Source: Treponema sp. UBA4307
Lineage (GTDB): Bacteria; Spirochaetota; Spirochaetia; Treponematales; Treponemataceae
Direction of reading: 5' to 3'
Length of the DNA: 5,757 nt
NCBI GenBank assembly: GCA_002394685.1
Contig: DGUP01000035.1
Location: forward strand, 1 to 5,757
Part shown: positions 1 to 5,019 of the stretch, piece after piece
Layout of the letters: the number at the start of each line of letters is the position of its first letter
Numbering within the stretch: the stretch's first letter is position 1
Made by a program: the position numbers and the translations under genes
The notes under the pieces: model-generated
The model's input: only the letters and a program-made list of their open reading frames with translations
Databases searched by the model: none
Told to the model about the DNA's origin: nothing

Positions 1-110
1 TCACAGCATAGCTGTTCGGTGAATCACTCAAAATGCACCACTGGTGCATTTTGCCGGCTTCGCCGTCGTTCCCTAGGTTTCGACAAGACGTTTCACGACT
101 AGGAGTCGTT
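1..110. repeat. Palindrome-rich, GC-elevated intergenic element (candidate dispersed repeat)
   Basis: This stretch has about 51% G+C (56 of 110 bases) against about 25% in 111-224. It is a chain of short perfect inverted repeats: ACAGC/GCTGT (3-7, 11-15), GTGA/TCAC (19-22, 24-27), AAAATGCACCA/TGGTGCATTTT (30-40, 42-52), CGGC/GCCG (55-58, 62-65), the palindrome CCTAGG (72-77), and ACGACT/AGTCGT (95-100, 104-109). GTCGTT recurs directly at 65-70 and 105-110. Frame 1 is open from the window edge to a TAG at 100-102 (33 codons), and a 57-codon frame starts at 33. Neither has a ribosome binding site or a recognisable product, so I do not call a gene. It may be the structured 3' end of an upstream transcript or a copy of a genome-wide repeat. 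Confidence 0.45.
30..52. repeat. Perfect 11-bp inverted repeat with 1-base centre
   Basis: AAAATGCACCA (30-40) is followed by a single C (41) and its exact reverse complement TGGTGCATTTT (42-52). As RNA the innermost pairs would open to form a loop, leaving about 9 stable pairs. There is no T-run after it long enough for a standard terminator. It could be part of the larger palindromic element, a protein-binding palindrome, or a 3'-end stabilising hairpin. Confidence 0.8.
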
Positions 111-116
111 TTTTTT
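95..116 (+). terminator. Rho-independent terminator of an upstream + strand gene
   Basis: The hairpin is ACGACT (95-100), loop AGG (101-103), AGTCGT (104-109), followed by an unbroken T-run to 116. It would end transcription entering from the left edge, so the gene it serves lies outside the window. An upstream GTCGT (65-69) could pair with ACGAC (95-99) and compete with this hairpin, but nothing shows that this is used for control. Confidence 0.7.
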
Positions 117-224
117 GATAAATACAATGATTTTCAAAACTCGACATTCGGGCTAAATAAGCATAACATATATTTCAAAATACATTCAATTGTCACATTT
201 GAATAAAAGTTCTAAACTAAAAGC
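117..224 (+). promoter_or_regulatory. Promoter region of the histidine phosphatase gene
   Basis: This AT-rich region (about 25% G+C) lies between the left-edge terminator and the phosphatase ATG. The best sigma-70-type match is TTGTCA (190-195), a 17-base spacer, then TAAACT (213-218). The expected start point is 224-225, on or next to the ATG at 225. The -35 lies between the arms of an inverted repeat, ATTCAA (184-189) and TTGAAT (199-204), which could be an operator. A second -10-like TATATT (169-174) lacks a well-placed -35 (TCGACA is 22 bases away). Confidence 0.45.
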
Positions 225-896
225 ATGAGATTTTGTTTTATTCGCCACGGAGATCCAGATTATGAAAAGGACTGCCTCACAGAACTTGGCCACAAACAGG
301 CAGAAGCAGCAGCCCGGAGACTTTTAACTGAAGGAATTGAAAAAGTTTTTTCTTCACCAATGGGAAGAGCCAGACAAACAGCTCAGTATTTTGTTGACGC
401 AGCAAAAATTTCTGACCTGCATATTCTGGATTTTATGAAGGAAATTCGTTACGGTCTTGCAGATGATTTATATAATCAGGATTACAGTCCCTGGTCGGGA
501 GTAGACAGACTGGCAGAACAGGGGGAAGATTTACAAAATCCTGAATGGAAAAAATTTCCCCTCTTTGATAAAAACACAGCTACTGAAGACATAGAAAAAG
601 TGCAGCAGGGTTGTGACATCTGGCTGGAAAGTCTTGGTTACAAACGGGAAGGCCTTTACTACAGAAATATTAATTCTCAAACCAATGAGCATACATTTGC
701 CCTCTTTAGTCACGGCGGATCTTCAACAGCTTTTCTTTCAAGAATTTTAAACATTCCTTTTCCCCTGCTCTGCGGCTCACTTCACACGTCCCACACAGGC
801 ATCAGTATTATCCGTTTTGATAAAAATCCGGGAAAACTTTCACTGCCTGTTATAGAACTGCTCAATGATTCCAGTCACATAAAGGGAATTGTGTAA
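225..896 (+). CDS. Histidine phosphatase superfamily protein (phosphoglycerate mutase-like)
   Basis: This 223-residue cytosolic protein belongs to the branch-1 histidine phosphatase (phosphoglycerate mutase-like) superfamily, whose members remove or move phosphate through a phospho-histidine. The N-terminal signature is R7-H8-G9, with H8 the expected phosphorylated residue. Then come L-T-E-L-G (18-22), the S-S-P-x-x-R motif with R48, the probable acid E73, and the second catalytic histidine in S-H-G-G (H163). The segment from about 80 to 125 is a cap-like insertion that probably sets substrate choice. The substrate cannot be read from sequence; a small-molecule phosphatase is more likely than glycolytic mutase. 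The ATG at 225 is forced: an in-frame TAA lies at 213-215 and RHG begins at codon 7. No Shine-Dalgarno sequence precedes it. The membrane protein gene follows on the same strand after 93 bases. Confidence 0.88.
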   Translation: MRFCFIRHGDPDYEKDCLTELGHKQAEAAARRLLTEGIEKVFSSPMGRARQTAQYFVDAAKISDLHILDFMKEIRYGLADDLYNQDYSPWSGVDRLAEQGEDLQNPEWKKFPLFDKNTATEDIEKVQQGCDIWLESLGYKREGLYYRNINSQTNEHTFALFSHGGSSTAFLSRILNIPFPLLCGSLHTSHTGISIIRFDKNPGKLSLPVIELLNDSSHIKGIV

Positions 897-912
897 AAGC
901 CCTTTTCTATTC
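881..912 (+). terminator. Weak candidate terminator at the end of the phosphatase gene
   Basis: AAAGGG (881-886) can pair with CCCTTT (900-905) across a 13-base loop containing the TAA stop (894-896), followed by a pyrimidine-rich but broken T-tract. The six-pair stem is half A-T, so it would be leaky at best. Some readthrough into the membrane protein gene is plausible. Confidence 0.25.
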
Positions 913-938
913 TTCTATTTTACTCACTTATACATTAT

Positions 939-960
939 TATAAAAAATAAATCCTATATT
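939..960 (+). promoter_or_regulatory. Possible promoter for the TIKI/EreA-like membrane protein gene
   Basis: The 93-base gap is nearly all A and T. It holds two -10-like hexamers, TATAAA (939-944) and TATATT (955-960). Neither has a convincing -35 at 16-18 bases, so the call is weak. A start near 967 from the second would give a short leader carrying the Shine-Dalgarno sequence at 979-982. Confidence 0.25.
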
Positions 961-978
961 GTTTTTGAGAATTGAATG

Positions 979-982
979 AGGA
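979..982 (+). promoter_or_regulatory. Shine-Dalgarno site that selects the ATG at 990
   Basis: AGGA at 979-982, within the run ATGAGGAAAAG, lies 7 bases before the ATG at 990. The frame also opens with a TTG at 972, six codons earlier, but only a poor GAGA-like sequence precedes it. The ATG start also gives a normal export signal (M-K-L-K-K followed by a hydrophobic core). Confidence 0.7.
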
Positions 983-989
983 AAAGTTT

Positions 990-2246
990 ATGAAATTAAA
1001 AAAATATTTATCTTCTGTCCTGGCTTTTTTTCTTCTTGGTGCTGCAGTTACATCAGCGTTTGTTTTATCTTCAATTGATCATCAGGATGAAACAGTTCCT
1101 GATGAAAATACAAAAATACGGTTATATGGTGAAGCTCACGGGCAAGAACTTTATTACGATATTGAATTTAATTTGTGGCATGACCTTTATGAAAAGGGGT
1201 ACAGGAGTCTCTTTGTTGAACTTCCATATTATACAGGAGAATTTTTAAATCTCTGGATGAAGGATGATTCTGATAAAATATTAAATCAGATTTTTAAAGA
1301 TATAGAAGGAACTCTAAGCGGAAATGATTTTTACAAAGCTTTTTTTAAGAGAATTAAAACTGAATGTCCCGATACAGTTTTTTACGGAACAGATGTAGGT
1401 CATCAAAATGAAAGCACTGGAATACGATATCTGAAATATCTGGAAGATAATGACCTTGCAGATTCACAAAACTATAAACTGACAGAAATTAATATAAAGC
1501 AGGGAAATGAATTTTATTCGGATCCTTCAAGGAACAATGGTTTTTCTACCGTCAGGGAAAATTATATGGTAGAAAATTTCATAAATGCATATTCCAGATG
1601 TAATTCAGAAAAAATAATGGGGATTTATGGTTCCGCCCATTTGAACTTACAGAAGTCAGACTTAATGGCAGGAAAGCTTCAGGCTCATTACGGAAAGATT
1701 ATCAGCAGTCAGAAAATAAGTACCCTCGCCTTTGGAGAAAATAAAGCTTACAGAATTGGATTTTCAGTTACTGGATTTATTTTTCTCCTGATGCTCCTTA
1801 TTCCTAACATTTACTGGGCAAAAAAAGCAAAACCTGAAAACTATGAGGAAGAGTCAAAGAAAGAAAATAAGGTTCTACTCTTTTTTGAAAGGGCTGGAGA
1901 AACTCTTGTAACAACTGCCCTTGTGATTTTTCCGGCCATCAATCCTTATATAAAAATTCTTCCGGAAGGATTATTTTTTGACTGGAAAATAATTATCTGG
2001 CTGGCTGCATTTGTTCTGATGATTTTATATGAAGCTTACTGGATAAAATATTTTATGAGCAGCAGGACTCTCCGGGATCAGTATTCTTCTTTTGCAGGCT
2101 TTCCTCTTGCAGGAGCAAGTCTTCCCGTAATTAGTGTAATTCTTTTAGGACTTTATTCAGGAAACTTAATAATACTGGGATCAGCAGTCATTCTCGGAAT
2201 CGGTCACATAGGCATTCACTGGATGCACAGGAGGAATGTATTGTAA
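990..2246 (+). CDS. Membrane protein with TIKI/TraB/ChaN/EreA-like extracytoplasmic domain
   Basis: I read this as 418 residues from the ATG at 990. Residues 1-6 are basic and 7-27 hydrophobic: a signal anchor or cleavable signal (T-S-A at 21-23 is a possible site; there is no lipobox Cys). Residues about 43-250 look like a TIKI/TraB/ChaN/erythromycin-esterase domain. They contain G47-E-A-H50 in the first GxxH motif, E77 in F-V-E-L-P, R189-E-x-x-M193 matching the family's R-[DE]-x-x-M helix, and G214-S-A-H217 in the second GxxH motif. Known members include proteases, esterases and haem-related proteins, so the reaction is open. Five further membrane segments follow: about 256-277, 303-323, 331-351, 371-390 and 392-411. 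The charged loop 278-302 suits a cytoplasmic side and so places the GxxH domain outside. The last helix carries H406, H410 and H413. Domain assignment is inference from motifs; no specific substrate is claimed. Confidence 0.75.
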   Translation: MKLKKYLSSVLAFFLLGAAVTSAFVLSSIDHQDETVPDENTKIRLYGEAHGQELYYDIEFNLWHDLYEKGYRSLFVELPYYTGEFLNLWMKDDSDKILNQIFKDIEGTLSGNDFYKAFFKRIKTECPDTVFYGTDVGHQNESTGIRYLKYLEDNDLADSQNYKLTEINIKQGNEFYSDPSRNNGFSTVRENYMVENFINAYSRCNSEKIMGIYGSAHLNLQKSDLMAGKLQAHYGKIISSQKISTLAFGENKAYRIGFSVTGFIFLLMLLIPNIYWAKKAKPENYEEESKKENKVLLFFERAGETLVTTALVIFPAINPYIKILPEGLFFDWKIIIWLAAFVLMILYEAYWIKYFMSSRTLRDQYSSFAGFPLAGASLPVISVILLGLYSGNLIILGSAVILGIGHIGIHWMHRRNVL

Positions 2247-2247
2247 A

Positions 2248-4407
2248 TTAAGTATCCATATCTATACCAAGGATTGCAATAACGAGGGCAATTACTTTTG
2301 TAACAGGATTTTCTGCAATCATTCGTATATAAACATGAATGTTGGAACCATCCTTTAATTTTTCATCAATAAGGAGAGGTTCGTGATTTGAAATACATTT
2401 TTGAATACTTTGAGAGAAACTATTTTTTGAAGCAGAATATTTTTTTTCAAAAGCAGAAATACAATCCTCATCCTTTTCAGAGTTCAAATATTTTTTCAAA
2501 AATTCCCTGAAGGTTTTATTTCCAAGAACAAACTTCATCAAATGATTCTTTACTTCAAGAACAGCCATAGGTGGAGTTGTAAAAAAGTTTTCGTTAATAG
2601 ATTCATCTTTATTTGTAACAACAGACAAATCGTAAAGATTAATTTTTCCAAGAGTAGAGAAATAATCACTTTCAGCAGGATTTTCAAACCCAATCTGAAT
2701 TCGTTTATCGTAGCGTTCAAATACTTTTTCTGACGGAATTGGAGGACAATAAAAATATCCCTGAAGTTTAGTGCAGCCTATCTCTTTCAGAAACTCTACC
2801 TGATATTCAGATTCCACACCTTCACAAATTGTATCGATTCCAAGAGAACTAGCTGTTTTCATCAAACCGCTTAAAATAATTTTACTCTTTTCATCTTCAT
2901 AAAAGCGCTTCATGAACTTCATATCGAATTTAATTAAATCGAAAGAAATATCATTAAGTACATCAAGGGAGGAATAACCGGAACCAAAATCATCCATCCA
3001 TACTTTAAAACCTAATCTCTGAAACCGCTGTATCTGACGTTTCATATAATCATAATCACTTCCAATTATACTTTCTGTAATTTCAATTGTAAGTTTTTCG
3101 TGAGGGATTCCAGCCTGATCAACGCGCTTTTCAATTTCAGAAACAATATCACAGCAGTTAAAATCTGAACGTGACAAATTAACGGAAATTGGAACAATGT
3201 AAAGACCTTTGTCAGCCTGCTTTTTCATTTTGATTAAAACTTGTTCCGTAACATAAAGATCAAGTTTGTAAATCAGATTTGCATCTTCCAGAATTGATAT
3301 AAAATCTTGCGGATTCATAAATCCCTTTACAGGATCTTCCCAGCGGGAAAGAGCTTCTTCATCACAAACCCTTCCGTTGGCAGCACGAACAATGGGCTGA
3401 TAATAAATTTTAATCCACTGCTTCTCAATTGCTTCATCAAGATTTTCAAGGATGTAACGTCTCTTTAAGGAATCCTCCAGCATTGAATTATCGAAATAAG
3501 TAAAATGAGAAACAAAAGATAACTTGTTGGAATCACAGGCCATTTTTGCACGGTCACAGGCAGTACTGGAACTACATAATTCTATCTCACCTGAATAAAT
3601 TCCAGTACGCACAGGAAGAGACTTTCCATTATTAATATTTTCACACTCTGCAAAAATTTTCCAAAGAATGTCTTCAATATTTTCTTCATCTGTATAAACA
3701 CAAAAGCGATCCATACCAAAACGGCAGCACTGCTTGTCTGAAAAATGTGAAACCAGTAATTTTGAAAAAGCTCTGATTAAAGAATCGCCTTCAGCAAATC
3801 CATACTTTTCATTGAAATATTTCATTCCATTGAAATCAAAAAAAAGCATCTTAGGTATTCTTTTGTTTTCCAGACTCTTCTTAACGAAAACAGTTTCTGC
3901 AAGACTTAAAAAATACGAAATTGCAGGAAGTCCTGTAAGATAATCATATTGAGATATATGCTTTGCTTTATAAAGATTTGAATAAATAGTACTTAAAATG
4001 CTTCCTTCTTTAGTAGGAGAATCCGTATATGGACCTTCATCCGTATACCAGATGACTGCCAGCTTATTCCCATCTGCATATATGTGTTTTCCTAATGCAT
4101 GAATTAATTTGTAGGAGCCATTAACTTTTGAACGGTAAACTATGTCGTAGGGATTTTTATCTGTAGCAAAATCAATTTCTGCTTCATGAAGTTCTGCAAC
4201 ATCATCCGGATGGCAGTCACGGTACATATCATGATCCATGAGGTAATAAGATGATGAATCGTTTTTTTTCAGCCCAAACAGTTCCATAAATCCAGCAGAA
4301 AGGGCAAGCGTAACTACATGATTGTCGACAAACTGATAAATGGCAAATGGAACTTCTGAATTTTCAAAAAGTTCTAACTCTTTTTTACTATACTGATATC
4401 TCTCCAT
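2248..4407 (-). CDS. PAS-GGDEF(degenerate)-EAL protein, probable c-di-GMP phosphodiesterase
   Basis: This 719-residue protein has no signal peptide or membrane segment. Domains in order: PAS-like sensor (about 10-125), GGDEF (about 150-305), EAL (about 312-565), and a C-terminal PAS-like region (about 605-719). The GGDEF fold is recognisable (D155-Y-L-T-G-L-P, D191 with N193, G207-D208), but the signature is G231-M-D-R-F235. The catalytic Glu is Arg, and no RxxD inhibitory site precedes it, so cyclase activity is not expected. In EAL the usual metal and catalytic positions are present: E351 in E-A-L, N410, E442, D472-D473, K493, E529, E532 and Q549. The expected reaction is c-di-GMP to pGpG, with the dead GGDEF possibly acting as a GTP or c-di-GMP sensor, as known for similar proteins. 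AAGGAG lies 6 bases before the ATG. The stop is one base from that of the convergent membrane protein gene. Confidence 0.92.
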   Translation of the reverse strand: MERYQYSKKELELFENSEVPFAIYQFVDNHVVTLALSAGFMELFGLKKNDSSSYYLMDHDMYRDCHPDDVAELHEAEIDFATDKNPYDIVYRSKVNGSYKLIHALGKHIYADGNKLAVIWYTDEGPYTDSPTKEGSILSTIYSNLYKAKHISQYDYLTGLPAISYFLSLAETVFVKKSLENKRIPKMLFFDFNGMKYFNEKYGFAEGDSLIRAFSKLLVSHFSDKQCCRFGMDRFCVYTDEENIEDILWKIFAECENINNGKSLPVRTGIYSGEIELCSSSTACDRAKMACDSNKLSFVSHFTYFDNSMLEDSLKRRYILENLDEAIEKQWIKIYYQPIVRAANGRVCDEEALSRWEDPVKGFMNPQDFISILEDANLIYKLDLYVTEQVLIKMKKQADKGLYIVPISVNLSRSDFNCCDIVSEIEKRVDQAGIPHEKLTIEITESIIGSDYDYMKRQIQRFQRLGFKVWMDDFGSGYSSLDVLNDISFDLIKFDMKFMKRFYEDEKSKIILSGLMKTASSLGIDTICEGVESEYQVEFLKEIGCTKLQGYFYCPPIPSEKVFERYDKRIQIGFENPAESDYFSTLGKINLYDLSVVTNKDESINENFFTTPPMAVLEVKNHLMKFVLGNKTFREFLKKYLNSEKDEDCISAFEKKYSASKNSFSQSIQKCISNHEPLLIDEKLKDGSNIHVYIRMIAENPVTKVIALVIAILGIDMDT

Positions 4408-4413
4408 TTTAAA

Positions 4414-4419
4414 CTCCTT
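4414..4419 (-). promoter_or_regulatory. Shine-Dalgarno site of the GGDEF-EAL gene
   Basis: On the minus strand AAGGAG occupies 4419-4414, with the six bases TTTAAA between it and the ATG that begins at 4407. This supports the chosen start. The protein then opens directly into a PAS-like domain. Confidence 0.8.
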
Positions 4420-4420
4420 A

Positions 4421-4468
4421 ACAGTAAATGAATTACAACGAAGTTCAATAACAGTATAACACAGTTAA
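4421..4468. repeat. Three phased ACAGTWWA direct repeats upstream of the GGDEF-EAL gene
   Basis: ACAGTAAA (4421-4428), ACAGTATA (4451-4458) and ACAGTTAA (4461-4468) are in the same orientation, with starts 30 and 10 bases apart, close to whole helical turns. The middle copy covers the -10 hexamer and the first lies just upstream of the Shine-Dalgarno site. This layout would suit a repressor, but in AT-rich DNA chance recurrence is possible. Confidence 0.35.
4453..4461 (-). promoter_or_regulatory. Extended -10 promoter of the GGDEF-EAL gene
   Basis: Read on the minus strand, TATACT (4458-4453) is preceded by TGT (4461-4459), giving an extended -10 of the form TGnTATACT. No good -35 is found 16-18 bases upstream, which extended -10 promoters can tolerate. 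The expected start is near 4446, leaving a leader of about 40 bases with the Shine-Dalgarno site. The promoter sits about 50 bases downstream of the terminator of the preceding operon, so this gene is probably transcribed alone. Confidence 0.5.
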
Positions 4469-4508
4469 TACACATTCTCTATATTTTATAGTCTATTCTG
4501 ACAATAAT

Positions 4509-4585
4509 AAAAAAAAAGCCCTCAAAACCTCTGTTCATCCATATAGTAGATTTACACTGGACCAGAGATTCAGCAGGGCTTTTTT
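4509..4585 (-). terminator. Strong hairpin terminator of the paaK-ACT-thioesterase operon
   Basis: An 11-base-pair outer stem joins 4575-4585 with 4512-4522 (GCCCT/AGGGC flanked by an A-run and a T-run). It is extended inwards, after unpaired bases, by CTCTG/CAGAG (4529-4533, 4563-4567) and TCCA/TGGA (4538-4541, 4558-4561). On the minus strand it ends in nine T residues (4517-4509), directly after the thioesterase stop at 4603. The symmetric A/T flanks mean it could also stop + strand transcription, though no + strand gene ends here. Confidence 0.85.
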
Positions 4586-4602
4586 ATGATAAAGAAAAAA
4601 TT

Positions 4603-5001
4603 TTATCTGGAAAGCTTCATTCCGTTCACGGTAACATAGGCAACCTTTGTATCCAGCTCGTCCCGGATGGAAATTCCGTAGAGGCAGGTTGAACGTCCGT
4701 CTTTTAAAAGGGTGGATTCAGCAATCAGTTTTTTGCCTTTTGCCATTCCAGTAAAAGATATGTTGCTTGAAAGGGAAACAGTCTGCACGGAATTAAAATT
4801 AGAGGCAACTGCAAATGTGTAATCTGCAAGAGTAAAGATTGCCCCGCCCATCACACCACCATAGGCATTTTTGTGGGCACTGGTAATTTCCAGGGAACAG
4901 ACAGCCTTGTGCTCACCAACTTGGTCAATTTGAATTCCAGTTGTTTCACTTGCATAAGTGTCTTTTGAAAAAAATTCCCGGGCTTTTTCTAAATCAGTCA
5001 T
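4603..5001 (-). CDS. PaaI-like hotdog-fold acyl-CoA thioesterase
   Basis: At 132 residues this has the usual length of the PaaI/YbgC-type single hotdog thioesterase, a cytosolic enzyme that hydrolyses acyl- or aryl-acyl-CoA to the free acid and CoA and normally works as a tetramer. The core motif is N45-A-Y-G48-G-V-M51-G-G followed by the helix ending L-A-D60. D60 corresponds to the catalytic Asp of PaaI, and N45 to its conserved Asn. The usual His of the H-G-G motif is Met here (M51). It is the last gene of the operon behind phenylacetate-CoA ligase and the ACT protein, 18 bases after the ACT stop, which favours an aryl-acetyl-CoA substrate and a role in releasing trapped CoA. The start is the ATG at 5001, with a modest AAAGGGA ribosome site about 7 bases upstream. 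The substrate is inferred from context only. Confidence 0.85.
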   Translation of the reverse strand: MTDLEKAREFFSKDTYASETTGIQIDQVGEHKAVCSLEITSAHKNAYGGVMGGAIFTLADYTFAVASNFNSVQTVSLSSNISFTGMAKGKKLIAESTLLKDGRSTCLYGISIRDELDTKVAYVTVNGMKLSR

Positions 5002-5019
5002 TTTAATTCCCTTTGCCTT

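Noticed and set aside
1..102. Frame 1 open from the window edge to TAG 100-102, possible 3' end of an upstream protein gene
   Set aside because: The 33 codons span several perfect palindromes and give a Cys/His/Arg-rich peptide unlike a protein end I recognise. It cannot be excluded without upstream sequence.
33..206. A 57-codon + strand open frame starting at ATG 33 inside the palindromic element
   Set aside because: No ribosome site, no recognisable product, and it runs through the terminator hairpin and the AT-rich promoter region. Its first half is dictated by the inverted repeats.
531..713. Minus-strand open frame of 60 codons inside the histidine phosphatase gene
   Set aside because: Antisense to a well-supported gene with catalytic motifs; no product features of its own.
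225..896. Assignment as a glycolytic phosphoglycerate mutase (gpmA/gpmB) or cobalamin phosphatase (cobC)
   Set aside because: Only the superfamily motifs are secure. The cap region does not match a specific subfamily I can name, and no cobalamin or glycolysis genes are adjacent.
1036..1248. + strand 70-codon frame within the membrane protein gene
   Set aside because: Lies in another frame over the signal and GEAH region; no ribosome site or coherent domain.
990..2246. Calling the membrane protein a macrolide resistance esterase
   Set aside because: It shares superfamily motifs, but the domain is outward-facing and fused to a membrane domain, unlike cytosolic Ere enzymes, and TIKI/TraB/ChaN proteins match equally well.
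3734..3943. + strand 69-codon frame opposite the GGDEF domain
   Set aside because: Antisense to conserved GGDEF residues; no independent support.
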